Of a DNA stretch of 64,000 nucleotides, positions 23,490 to 34,106 are shown piece by piece. The position numbers and the translations under genes were made by a program. This stretch comes from Labia minor. Lineage: Eukaryota > Arthropoda > Insecta > Dermaptera > Spongiphoridae. Each line of letters begins with the position of its first letter. The first letter of the stretch is position 1. The DNA lies in contig OY720345.1 in the NCBI GenBank assembly GCA_963082975.1, positions 8,644,491 to 8,708,490 on the forward strand, read 5' to 3'. The notes under the pieces were generated by a model, which saw only the letters and a program-made list of their open reading frames with translations, searched no databases and was not told the DNA's origin.

Positions 23490-23735
23490 TCAAATCCCAT
23501 ATTAAAAATACTTCACATATCCACTTACCCCCCCCCCCTCCCCCGCTTCCACCACCCACTCAAGCGTCAGACAAATCGTCTGGAGATTTTCTTTGAGTTC
23601 GCATCACAGATGGACAGGACAGGACTCTTAGAGGCTGTCCAAAACAGCAGACCTCGCAAAGGACAAATACTAGGAAGAAGAATTTTTGAAAAAAAAAAAA
23701 ATCATAATTTATTACATAACAATAAATGGCAGTAA
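23490..23735 (+). CDS. 82-codon open frame without start codon, candidate exon
   Basis: A stop-to-stop frame. Its upstream part is a C-rich polypyrimidine tract with acceptor-like CACTCAAG and CGTCAG at 23557-23570. Downstream it reads TNRLEIFFEFASQMDRTGLL, EAVQNSRPRKGQILGRRIFE, then lysine-rich codons from a poly-A tract. The layout (polypyrimidine, AG, mixed-codon frame) resembles the 3' splice site of an exon. I do not recognise the protein. The opposite-strand ORF at 23560-23790 covers the same bases and looks less protein-like. Confidence 0.25.
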   Translation, partial: SNPILKILHISTYPPPLPRFHHPLKRQTNRLEIFFEFASQMDRTGLLEAVQNSRPRKGQILGRRIFEKKKNHNLLHNNKWQ

Positions 23736-23999
23736 CTGCTGCTTGAAAACAAATATAATTATACATTTGAATATTTTTTGAACTAAACAATCATATTTGG
23801 ATATTTCTACTAATTATTTTCATTTTATTAGCATCAAACACCTTTCTAAAATTTACATTTTTTTTTATCTTTAATAACTTCTTTTATGTGTTCAGGGTTA
23901 ATGGAATACTTCAAAAGATTAATTTGGTTCATGTCAAAATCTTATTAGCAATTATTCTATTAACTTGGAATTAGATCAATGATCATCAACCTTTTTACG

Positions 24000-24300
24000 T
24001 AGGTCATTCAATAAGTAAAGAGACAAATGGCTAAATCTCATAAACGGTTTATTTGATTCTTGCAAAATTCAAACAAATTTTCAACATAATCACCGCTCCC
24101 TCCCCCCTCCCTTCACAATAATGCACTTGTTTCGATTTTCTTGCAGATTCTTAAATTTCAAAAATTGTGTTAGGAGGTCTTATCTCATCCTGCCTACAGT
24201 CCAGACCTCGCCCCACCTGATTTTTACATGTTTTTAAATGCGAATAATTAAGATTGGCACTACTTTGAATTTCTTAAAATTGACAATTTAAGACTATAAA
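24000..24300. mobile_element. rearranged mariner fragment
   Basis: Starts with a mariner-like terminal sequence (GGTCATTCAATAAGTAAAGA). On the minus strand, up to about 24165, it encodes a C-terminal signature NRNKCIIV...GDYVEN. Directly adjacent, the plus strand encodes SHPAYSPDLAPPDFYMFLN, the catalytic-domain block containing the third acidic residue (SPDLAP-D). The two pieces are in opposite orientation, so the element has been internally inverted or two relics are fused. Truncated and inactive. Confidence 0.7.
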
Positions 24301-24802
24301 TAATTGACTTTTAGAGTTCAACGATATGGACGAATAAATTCAAATCACTGTGCGAAAATTTAGAAAATATAGAATAAAATCATCTCTCCATGATATTGGC
24401 GTGTTGGGCATCACTGCCTTCCAAGTTTTTGTCATTGAAAAAAATTGACTTTGCACTTTTATCTGAATTCGGCTCTACTATCAATGTGAGCAAATATTTT
24501 CGCATATGTAATTAATTTTAAATAAAAATAGGAGCAACTTTACAACCAAAAATTCAGATGCTTGCATTCTTCTGAAGGAAACATCTTATACGCCTGAATA
24601 AATAAATTAATGTCACAAATTCAACATCAGGGGAGTCATTAATAACTACGAAAACTTTAATAATAAATTAAGTTTATATACAAATATTAATTAACAAAAA
24701 ATTAGCAATTTATAGTTTTATACTATGTTTTCTCCTTTTAAATGCTTACTTTTTTTTTATTTTATTTACTTCTATCGTTAACTTTCAAAACAAAAATTAT
24801 TA

Positions 24803-24905
24803 ATTATTATTATTTAAAATTATTACATAATTATTATTATTTAAAATTATTACATAATTATTATTATTTAAAATTATTACATAATTATTATTAAATAAAA
24901 TTATT
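24803..24905. repeat. 27-bp minisatellite, about 3.8 units
   Basis: Three nearly exact tandem units of ATTATTATTATTTAAAATTA plus TTACATA, then a partial, diverged fourth. Confidence 0.85.
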
Positions 24906-25059
24906 GTTACTATTATTATTAATTATTTTTGCATTAAATTATTACTAAAAGCCCTATTTTGAAATTTAAAACCCACTGACCCAAAACGTCTTCACAAAAT
25001 TAAGATTTACTTAATTTTTACTCACAGTTAAAAAAGGTTGCCTACACCTGATCTAATTT

Positions 25060-26700
25060 ATTAAATTCATATATAAATAATATAAAATTTTAAAGATTTA
25101 ACAAAGTATAATTTGAATGCTACTAATTTACATAGATTCAAAATTACAATGGATTAAAAATAAGATCTCTCTGTAGAATTAACAAAAAATATAATAATAG
25201 TAAATGTAAATTATATTTCCTAATTAAAATTTTATATTTTCCTCTTTCTTTATTATTTAAATTAACTTTTGTTATCAACATTTCTATATGCTATAGGTCA
25301 ATATTATTTATATTACTCTATCTATCGTCTTTATTATTATTAAACCATTTTAGTTTCGCTTTATTTCTATTATATATAATGAAATTTTCCTTTATAAATG
25401 TTCTTTATTATTATCAATTTATAATCATTTAGTGTTGTCTTTTCTTTTCCACTACATTGGCTGGTCAACATTACATTTTTTAATGTTTGGAAATTCAGAA
25501 TTCAATATATACTCTATAATATTTTCAAATTCACAAAAATATATTTTATTTTTTCATTCTACAATAAAGTATGTTTTATAAAATAATCTACATTAAATAA
25601 AAGAAAACAACCCCCACAAATATAGACATTATTAATTAAAATTTACCTTAAGCCTTAGAATGTCATTTTATTTATTTTTAATTTATTTATTTATTTTTTT
25701 GTACACACACATTATATTCCAATTCATGTTTCTCTGTATTTATTTTCTCTCTCTCTCTTTATGTATGCATGTATATGATAAAAGAGAGAGAGAATATATT
25801 ATACTATATATAATACAAAGAGAACAATCCGGCAACTGACATGTGCAAACATTCATCAAATGATTGTCATTTATATGCTATTATAATTTGACAAATGTTA
25901 TCATGTATTGCATATTGATAGCCAAACTTGATCTAATTTCACTTTCATTTAAAATTTTATTAAATTTCTATACATATACTATAATTTATGTACAATTTAC
26001 ATTATTCTTATAGGCAAATGGATCCCTAGAAGGTATAGAAGAAATATAATTGAATTATAATTAATTAATTGTAATTAATTAGCGATTAATTACTTTTAGT
26101 AACTAACTCCTTTTGTATTGCTCCGATTAATTTTTTTTCAACCGATTTTGAAACATAAATATTGATTTCAGGATAGATTTTCATTTTGAATGTATTTAAA
26201 AATATTTCATAGCATTAAAATTAATGATGAATTCTTATTAATCAGTTGTATCGCCACACAATACGGAGGGGTTTCTTCCCCTCAGATGGTATAGAGAAAA
26301 TATCTTTTTTTTTATACATTTTTATACATGTCCCCGATAGAAAGGAAACAAAACAATAGAATAACCTTTTTATATGAAGACAATATGTATATATTTATAA
26401 AATATACATTTATATTTATATATTAATGTATATATTTATATGTATATATATGTACATTTATAAAATCTCATATTAATAAAAATTATTTATTTATAAATAA
26501 AATATAATAATTATTATTCAATAATAACATTTACTTAAAATGCATAAAATCAATTTTGGAAGATTAATATATTTTTTTGTTTTATTCAATCTGTGTAAAT
26601 TTTCGTATAACTTCATCTTTTCTATTTCTCTTGTTATATTAAATAAATTTATCATATTAAAATTGCACTAAAAAGAATAAAATAATAAAATAATTTTTTT
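25060..26700. other. AT-rich intergenic sequence
   Basis: No gene or shared repeat is recognised. A short GA/TC-rich block lies at about 25743-25795. Confidence 0.6.
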
Positions 26701-27258
26701 ATAAAATAACGTATTGCCAATGGACTAAAAAGAATAAAATAATTTTTCTATAAGCCTGACAAAGTTTATGGATGAATTGCTTCATATTCAACGAAAAACG
26801 TTGGGCGCATTTAGTTGTATGCAATTAACTTCCTTTATAGAGCTATTATTCATATATATACATACATACATACCACACTAAAACACTTAATTAACAAGTA
26901 ACCCTATTTCTTCAAATATAATCAACCAATTTGGATTTGATTGATAATATGTAAATTTAATAAAAATTCTTTTAAATTTTGATGCATACTTTGATATAAG
27001 TATATTTCAGTGAATAATAATAAAAGATTAATTTCTTAGCTCTTAATATATCAATTTTATTGCATGATAAAACAATGTAGTTTATGTGTTTAATAAAATT
27101 TTTATTATCACAAAAAAATTTGACTTGACTGTTCAGATAAATAAATTAAACTAAATGCGCCCAACGTTTTTAGTTGAAGCAATTCATCCATAAACTTTGT
27201 CAGGCTTATAGAAAAATTATTTTATTCTTTTTAGTCCATTGGAAAAACTTTATTTTAT
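26701..27258. mobile_element. long-arm inverted-repeat element, superfamily unknown
   Basis: The left arm 26701-26815 and the right arm 27149-27258 are inverted copies with few differences. They share CCAATGGACTAAAAAGAATA, CTGACAAAGTTTATGGATGA and GTTGGGCGCATTTAGTT. The spacer of about 330 bp is AT-rich and non-coding. A partial duplicate of the arm end is at about 26665-26700. The conserved, less AT-rich inner end of the arms suggests a functional terminal repeat. No copy elsewhere in the window. Confidence 0.7.
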
Positions 27259-27690
27259 AAAATTTTTTTATATTTATATTATTTATTTAAGTCCTTTTAT
27301 AAAAAGTATAATTAGAAATGTATTTTGAACTTTTATATATTGTATATAAAAGTAACCTTGTAGAGAGTTAAACTCTGTACAATACATATAAACTCTTAAA
27401 ATAAATATTTTATTTATTTATTTACTTATTTATTTTTTGTTCCAACTACACAAATATACATTATAGAAATATCTATTGTATTAGAAGAGACAAATAAAAT
27501 ACAATTTTTATAAATTTCATCGCATAATCGTCTTGAATGAAAAGCAAACATGTTTTATTTAAAAAAAAATAAAATAAAATAAAAAAAAGGGTTGTTTACT
27601 TTTCATTTTCTTAGTAGTAACATTCAACCCACCTCCCTACTCTATATTTCTTCTTTCACCCCCCCCTCCCCCCTCTAACTCAGTCTCTTT
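27259..27690. other. AT-rich intergenic sequence grading into C-rich tract
   Basis: AT-rich until about 27600, then a C/T-rich stretch with C7 and C6 runs at 27659-27673. Confidence 0.6.
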
Positions 27691-27708
27691 CTCCTATTTA
27701 CTTCCAGA

Positions 27709-27801
27709 ACCCACTCACTGCTCTTAATCGATCCTTTTGAATCTGTCGACAAAGGGGATCTGTCTGTTAGCTTGTCAGTGCCGCTGCGGGGCATCCCTTA
27801 A
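27709..27801 (+). other. candidate exon-like open segment
   Basis: A polypyrimidine tract ends in TTTACTTCCAG at about 27707. A 30-codon open frame follows, reading LLLIDPFESVDKGDLSVSLS and ending VPLRGIP-stop. The block (to about 27880) is non-repetitive and richer in G+C than its surroundings. The splice-acceptor-like context is the main argument. The peptide is not recognised. Confidence 0.2.
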
Positions 27802-27944
27802 TGAAGGATACGAAGTGCATAGAATGGAAGGAGGGCAAAGGGAGAGGAGTTTAAGACAACCTCATGTTGTTGTATACATACTACAAACGGGATCTAAATT
27901 CTCTTCTATAGCTACCCTAATTATATGTTTTATCTAATATAATA

Positions 27945-28849
27945 GGGGGACCGGAAAGTAATGTCGTTTCTGCGCATGCCAATACTTGATTGTCATTTGT
28001 CAGCTCATTGTTTGGTTCAGAGGCGTACCAAAGACATTGTGAGGTTATAGTGATTTCTTTACTTATAGACAATTGAATTACAATTTTTTTTTGTAATTTT
28101 GGGTAAAATGGCCAGCCAAATACCAGAAGAGGTACACATCCGGCATTGCATGCTCTTTGAGTTTCGCAAGGGAAATAACGCAACAGTTGCTACCAAAAAC
28201 ATTTGCGATGTTTATCCAAATGCACTGGACATTCGTAAATGCCAAAGGTGGTTTTCCAAGTTCAAATCGGGTAATTTTGATCTTTCCGACTCGTATCGAT
28301 CAGGAAGACCATCAGCGTTAGACAACGACGTGTTAAGGGCGGAAGTGGAAGCAAATCCGTGTCAGACGATCGAGGAATTGTCAAACAGTCTCAACCAACC
28401 TTGGTTGACCATCCAAGAACATTTGAAGCAGATTGGGAAAGTAAGCAGAGCAGGTGTTTGGGTCCCGCATAATCTGTCCGAACAGAATAAGGCTAACCGA
28501 TCAATCACATGCAACTTATTGCTTCAACGACACAACACAGAAGCGTTTTTTGATCGCTTGATCACAGGAGATGAGAAATGGGTCCTGTATGATAACCCAA
28601 CCCAGCGCTGCAACACTTTTTAAGTGGCAAAACATTTGCAAATTTGGATGATATCCAAAATGCCATCTCTAGATATTTTGCCGAAAAACCAATTAATTTT
28701 TATCGATCAGGGATTGAAAATTTACTCACTAGATGGCAAAAGGTTATTGACAATGATGGGGAATACATCATTGATTAAAAATAAAGACTCGTTAAAAATG
28801 TATGTGTTTGTATTTAGCGTAAAAAAACGACATTACTTTCCGGTCCCCC
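27945..28849 (+). mobile_element. mariner element with intact ends and a central deletion
   Basis: TA target duplications (27943-27944 and 28850-28851) flank perfect 25-bp terminal inverted repeats beginning GGGGGACCGGAAAGTAATGT. The 905-bp interior encodes the N-terminal half of a mariner transposase, then its C-terminus in another frame. About 400 bp, the central catalytic region, is missing compared with the usual 1.3 kb. Perfect, uneroded ends suggest a comparatively recent insertion, mobilisable only in trans. Confidence 0.95.
28108..28623 (+). pseudogene. mariner transposase, N-terminal half (central deletion)
   Basis: The ATG at 28108 follows the frame upstream (TTG GGT AAA ATG). The 171-residue product begins MASQIPEEVHIRHCMLFEFR. 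It contains the mariner helix-turn-helix region (KCQRWFSKFKSGNFDL, SYRSGRPSALDNDVLRAEVE), the second helix region ending HLKQIGKVSRAGVWVPHNLS, and TGDEKWVLYDN with the first catalytic Asp. After YDN it runs into unrelated codons and stops. The C-terminal piece (FLSGKTFANLDDIQNAI ... RWQKVIDNDGEYIID-stop, about 28617-28778) is in a different frame. The HDNARPH and SPDLAP-D blocks are deleted, so no active DD34D triad remains. It might still bind DNA as a truncated protein. Confidence 0.95.
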
Positions 28850-28851
28850 TA

Positions 28852-29189
28852 ATATTTATTATATCAGACAATTAATGATAATAATAGGAATAAGATTCGA
28901 TTATATGTACTAATATAATATAAATCCAATTATAACAAACAAAAAAATATATTTATTGGTTTCATCCTAATTTCAACCAGATAATAATAATAATAATAAT
29001 AATATTTACAATTAAATTGGGAATTTTTTCGTTATATATTAACATTGCTAAACAAATCACCAGAACTGAACTACTATATTATTAATACATTCTAAAATAG
29101 TGTTAAAAAGAATGTTTTAAAAAGATATACTTTTTCTTCTTGATTTTCTTATTTTTATCCTTTTTCCATAACTATTGCTTCTGCAGTCA
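28852..29189. other. AT-rich intergenic sequence
   Basis: (TAA)n at about 28981-29004. Nothing else is recognised. Confidence 0.6.
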
Positions 29190-29197
29190 CACTAGAA

Positions 29198-29420
29198 CAG
29201 TGTTTCTTAACCTTTCTAGCGATTCGCACCCCTTTGAATCTCAAATTATATCTCCGCACACCATTAAAAATGTTTTTTTAATTATTTATTCTAGAAAACT
29301 ACATTTTTAATAGTTTGAAATTTAATAAATGATATTTAATAATTTTTATGGTTAGGTAGGGGCTTCTCGCCCCCCCCCCCCCCTAAAATACATTCCCGCA
29401 CACCCGGTTAAGAACCACTC
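29198..29420. mobile_element. hAT MITE with 8-bp target duplication
   Basis: The left end CAGTGTTTCTTAACCTTT pairs with the right end CCGGTTAAGAACCACTC. The flanks CACTAGAA and CTCTAGAA agree at 7 of 8 positions, as expected for an aged hAT duplication. The interior includes a C14 run at 29370-29383. Confidence 0.8.
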
Positions 29421-29650
29421 CTCTAGAATGATCGTTTTTAGAATCAATATGTAAGTAGATTTTTTTATCCCCTTTACTTATTAATGAATAAATAATATTA
29501 AAAAAGTTGAAATGTAGAAGCAGTAAAGTGACGCCCCTCAAATACTCAAAAATAAACATTAGATCATTTTTTATAAAAGAAAAATTTTGATCACAAATAC
29601 ATTCCACACACACACACACATTTTATTTTTATAAAGTTGAATATTTAAAA

Positions 29651-30555
29651 CAGGGGTGTCTAAACTGCCGCCCCCGGACCGCATGCGGCCCAAAACTCTT
29701 TGACGAAAATTATGAAAATATTTAAATTTTTTCAATATGGTTCTAAAAAAAAGGGTAAAATGATTTTGGTATTAAACTTTTAAATATTTCCGACTTTTTA
29801 AAATTTTTCAATATGGTTCTAAAACAAATAATTTGACCTGTGGCCAGGTCCGAACCGACCGACGGTTTGAAGTAAATTAATTTCCATCTACAGAAACAAT
29901 TTCAAATAATTTTAATATATTTATTAATGTAATAAAAACAGATATGAATACATAAATAATAAATATAAACATTTTTAATTTTATTTTATTTATAATATAT
30001 ATGCAAGACCAGGCTGTGACGTCATGAAGGGCTGGGTGACGTCATATAATTTTAAATTAAGAAAAACATAATGAAGATGATTTTTCTCGAGGATAAAACC
30101 AATACAAAGTGCATGATTCGTGGTGATATATAAAAAATCTCCTCTTGTTAAATTTGGTGTGAAAATAACCCTTCCCCTCCTATTGTCGATCGCTAATACT
30201 ACCACTTCCGGTTTCTGGATTTGCACCAAAAGTTGATCAATTCATCCCACTGATGCATTAAGTAAATATACCAAATTTCATCGAAATCCGTTTAGCCGTT
30301 CAGGATGTACACATCTATACGGACGGCCGGACAGACGGACAGACATGATGCTAAAAATACTTTTTTCTGTTAAGAAAATGCATGATTCGTGGAGATATGT
30401 AAAAATCTCCACATGTGAAATTTGGTGTGAAAACAATACCTCCCTTACTATCGTCGGTCGGTAAAAAGGTAAAATGATATTTAGGTGCGCCCCAGCATAT
30501 TTTTTTTTTTTTTTTGCAATGTGGCCCTCGAATGGTCATAGTTTAGACACCCCTG
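29651..30555. mobile_element. hAT MITE split by a nested Helentron-like element
   Basis: Perfect terminal inverted repeats CAGGGGTGTCTAAACT / AGTTTAGACACCCCTG lie inside perfect 8-bp direct repeats ATTTAAAA (29643-29650, 30556-30563). The interior has at least two copies of the shared unit (TTTTTCAATATGGTTCTAAA ... GGGTAAAATGA). Family B copy 4 interrupts it. Without the insert, the MITE would be roughly 270 bp. Confidence 0.95.
29832..30467 (+). mobile_element. Helentron-like non-autonomous element, family B copy 4 (nested)
   Basis: Starts TTGACCTGTGGCCAGGTCCG, then AACCGACCGACGG, and ends CGTCGGTCGGTAAAAA. The hAT sequence GGTTCTAAAA stands on its left and GGTAAAATGATATTTAGG on its right. 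These would be adjacent in the uninterrupted hAT unit. Two TGACGTCAT-type sites, the CCGGTTT block and a short GACGG microsatellite are present. Confidence 0.85.
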
Positions 30556-30563
30556 ATTTAAAA

Positions 30564-31479
30564 GGAGAACATTTTTGTACAGGATAAATATAAGATTATA
30601 TAATTCATTTTAAAATTATACATTTGGTTAAAAAAAAAAAGAAAAGATAATCCTATTAGTAAAAAAAAAAATATTTTTTCTATAAGAAGGGATTTTTATT
30701 ATAAATATATATATAAATTGTTAGTCAGTCTATTGTGAACTTTCAATGGAGTCAGAACGCTAAGAGTTTTTCTATTACTTGTTTTAGGTGCATATCTAAA
30801 GTGTAGTGAACAAACACACAGAATGCAGCTTAACGCTATGATATTTTCAAAATGACATGTCGCCCTCCTACATCTCAACAAAGGTAAAACATCTTTTACT
30901 CTCTTTTCTCTTATTATAGATATTTATATTCAATTTACACTCACTAAACAATTCATAATTTAAAATTGAACAATTTTCATCACATTTTTTTAAAAATATA
31001 ATAATTTAAAAAAAAAATATTTCAATCAAAATTAAATTTTATAAATTACTTATATATAAAATTTTTATCATTTTTTTTTTTATTGATATAAATATATTTC
31101 ATTAAGATCTTCGTCCGGCTTTCCCTTTCCTTTATCCAGCGGTGTTTGAATTCTTAAATATTTTCTCCAACTCTGATCATCTTGAAATTATTTTCATAAT
31201 ACAGTTCACGAAATGTAAATAATCATCGTTATTTATTTAGCATTGCATATGCATGCATGACAATTAAATGTAAATGTAAGTGTTATATTAATATTTAAAG
31301 TAACGTTTAACATACATACTATATATTAGAAGGTAAAATTTAATTTAAATTTATTTATTTTTTTATTTTCTTAATATTAATAAAAAGGCTTATAAAGAAA
31401 GATATAAATATTACTTAATCTATATTTTAGAATTTACTTTTAAGAAGAAGCATTGATAGAAGAAACAGAAGAGAGAAAG
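30564..31479. other. AT-rich intergenic sequence
   Basis: No recognisable gene or repeat copy. Confidence 0.6.
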
Positions 31480-31800
31480 GTATTTTTTAGAATTGGTAGG
31501 ATTCGATGAGTTACACTGAGTGAGTAGCTAATATGTCTATTTTTTGCAATTCACCCCCTCACCCCCCCCCCACACCCCATTCCATCAAATGATGCATGTT
31601 TCCATCTATAGAATATAATAAAACTAGTAAATAAACAGGTGTGGGTGGATAAGACAAGTGCATTGCTAATATTTTAAGGGAAGCGTTACATGAATTGCAT
31701 GAATTGTTACCAGCCTAGTTAGTAGTTAAAGTGGTTCGACTGAAAGGGCATATATGAGAAGGTAATTCAGCACAGATTTGAAATGAGAATAGACTGAACA
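31480..31800. other. higher-complexity non-coding island
   Basis: Less AT-rich, non-repetitive sequence with a C9 tract at about 31563-31571 and an E-box-containing ACAGGTGTGGGTGG at about 31636. No credible frame. Possible conserved regulatory DNA, without direct proof. Confidence 0.25.
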
Positions 31801-32489
31801 GGAACAAATTGTTGTTTATCTTTTTCTATTTGATTAGAATGGACGATCTACCTATATTCAATTTTTTTTTAATTAAAAATAAATTTTTTAAAGATTAAAA
31901 GAAAAAAAAATTATTTTCTTTAACTTTTTATTTTCATTTTGAAATATTGAATGTGTATATATGTAATTTTTGATATTTTTAAAAGTTTTTACTCTTTAGT
32001 TAAAAATAATTATTATAATTACTCAATTTACAATTTTTAATTCAAACACCAAAAATATCATATAGGTATATTATATATATATTTATTATTATTTCTTATT
32101 AACTTACTAAATATAATAATATTTGATCTTTTTTCATTAGAGAAAATATTTCAGGTGCATATAAATATGTACCTATATTGTTTTCAAAATTGAACTAACT
32201 ATACTCAATAATAATAATATAATATTAATACATTTTCAAATATTTTTCATCGTCATCGTTGTACTGGTAAATCATATTTGGAAAAAAATAAAATAAATCG
32301 AGCTTAACGTATTAGAAAAAACAAAAATGAAATTAAAATAGATAATTTTTTCAAATACTAAACATAAAGTACACGTGTATCTATTTATATAATAAATACC
32401 AAATTTTGATTTATTTGACTTTAATAGTTTAGTGATTATCTAACATAGGATGGGAATTTAGGTCTCAATTTACCTTTATATAATATATA
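31801..32489. other. AT-rich intergenic sequence
   Basis: Nothing recognised. Confidence 0.6.
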
Positions 32490-32720
32490 AAAGAAAGAGA
32501 GAGACAAGAAGTTGGTGCTGCGTGGCCTCACGCACCTGCTGATGTTTTAATCCATACCTGAACAACAACAACAACAACAAGAACCTTTGCACTTAAGTGT
32601 GATCATCAAGTTGGATGATGCACGATCGTTAAAGCGAAGAAATAGGAATTGTATTTTATACTCAGCCATTAACGTTTCCCATCATTATCATCGAAATCGA
32701 TTTTAGTAGATTCTACATTA
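32490..32720. other. higher-complexity non-coding island
   Basis: Contains GTGCTGCGTGGCCTCACGCA, a (CAA)n tract at about 32561-32580 and TTGCACTTAAGTGTGATC. It has no long frame and no copy elsewhere in the window. Candidate regulatory or untranslated sequence. Confidence 0.25.
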
Positions 32721-32889
32721 TCCGATAATACTTATAAATTAAAAAAAAGAAATTTTATTTTATTTTTCTTCTACTTTAGATTAATTTAATTTTGTAAGAA
32801 TTATTATGTTTTAGATATTATATTTTCTTTTTAATAAAATAAATATATTTTAAAATATTTTTTTACATTATAATACCTAAATATATATA

Positions 32890-33140
32890 TATATATAAAT
32901 TTTATATTCGTTTGTGTACGCTTCAAAAACTCAAAATGTTCTCCACCGATTGAGCTCAAATTTTAGCACTATATATAACTCACAATAAATATGGTTTTTA
33001 TCTATTTCCCGCATCAATTATATACCCGCGACCATAAGAAAACAGTTTTTTTAAGGTCAGCTGTGTGGGATGCACATACAAATATTTATACAAAATTTGA
33101 AACGATATAATTCATGGTATCCATGATATCCTCGGTAAAT
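32890..33140 (+). mobile_element. possible Helitron/Helentron-like fragment (family E)
   Basis: Contains CGCTTCAAAAACTCAAAATG, then CCGATTGAGCTCAAATTTTA. This resembles the 'accgattttgaccaaattt' block common in arthropod rolling-circle and related repeats, and precedes GCTGTGTGGGATGCACATAC. Ends are not defined and no second copy lies in the window. Confidence 0.3.
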
Positions 33141-33778
33141 GATTTCTCTAAATATATATATTATTATTATTATTATTATTTATGACTAATTTATTTATAA
33201 AACACTACATTTTACTATATATCGGTCAGTATTTCTATTGTTCAAAAGATAAAAATTATTCTAAAACGGTCATATATTCAATACTTGCCCTTACTTAACA
33301 CATCCTTAATAATTTCATTTATTTTCTGTATTATCCGACACAAAATAAATACGTATGTAATATATTTCAAATATTTATTAGAGTGAAAATTACTCTTTAT
33401 TTGAATGTTTTTGATGTTTGAAATAATATTTTATTATTTATTTAGAAAGGGTGTTTGATATGTTTAGGGTCGTTATTGTTAATGATAATTAAAATAAATA
33501 AAAATCGAATATTATATATGACTAGACAAATATGTTGGGCATTTTTTTTTGGTTGTACTGGTATATTATTCTTATTATGATATCAACAAAAATAACAAGA
33601 TAAATTCAAGTGGATTTAAAGAAAATATCTATAATTTTATTGTTAACATAAAATGAAGTTTATTTAAAAATTATTAAATAAACCACAAAAATTTCAATAA
33701 ATACACACATTCTTGATAAGTATAGTTATCCTTTAATTATAACAGCACTCGGTCATTAAAAAATATCATTACTTATTA
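33141..33778. other. AT-rich intergenic sequence
   Basis: Nothing recognised. Confidence 0.6.
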
Positions 33779-34065
33779 CCGGGTTTGGCTGGTAATATTA
33801 ATACCAGGTTCACCGAGCCTAGTTCAAATAATTTAAAAGAACATTTGATGTAATTGATTTGAGTAATTTGATTTGATTTATATTTATGGTATATTGTATA
33901 TAAAGAAGCCCTGACTGACGTCATTTAAATTTTCTATTTTAAATTAAGAAAAAACAAATAAACATGATTTTTCCCGTGGCTGAAACCAATTCAGATCGAT
34001 TTTCCTTTATAAAAATTATTTCTGGTGTGAATTTCAAAAAAATCCTTCTAGTGGTTTAATATATC
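33779..34065 (+). mobile_element. Helentron-like family C, copy 1
   Basis: Starts ACCGGGTTTGGCTGGTAATA, which can fold back on itself (TTACC/GGTAA and CTGGTA/TACCAG). It continues with GCCCTGACTGACGTCATTT, TTTTAAATTAAGAAAAAAC and GATTTTTCCCGTGGCTGAAA. These match in order the TGACGTCAT, TTTAAATTAAGAAAAA and GATTTTTCCCGAGGATAAAA blocks of family B. It ends near CCTTCTAGTGGTTTA, before a (TA)n tract. Confidence 0.6.
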
Positions 34066-34071
34066 CCAATT

Positions 34072-34106
<35 letters not shown>

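Larger units (their letters stand above)
23977..25050. mobile_element. hAT-like element with nested mariner debris
   Basis: The ends CAATGATCATCAACCTTTTT and AAAAAAGGTTGCCTACACCTG are inverted repeats of a common hAT end type. The 8 bases outside each end (AATTAGAT on the left, ATCTAATT on the right) are reverse complements, not the direct repeats expected. The interior holds mariner fragments (24000-24300) and a 27-bp minisatellite. No hAT transposase is recognised. Confidence 0.5.

Noticed and set aside
24803-24905. CRISPR-like direct repeats
   Set aside because: Units are directly adjacent with no spacers, and the DNA is eukaryotic. This is an AT minisatellite.
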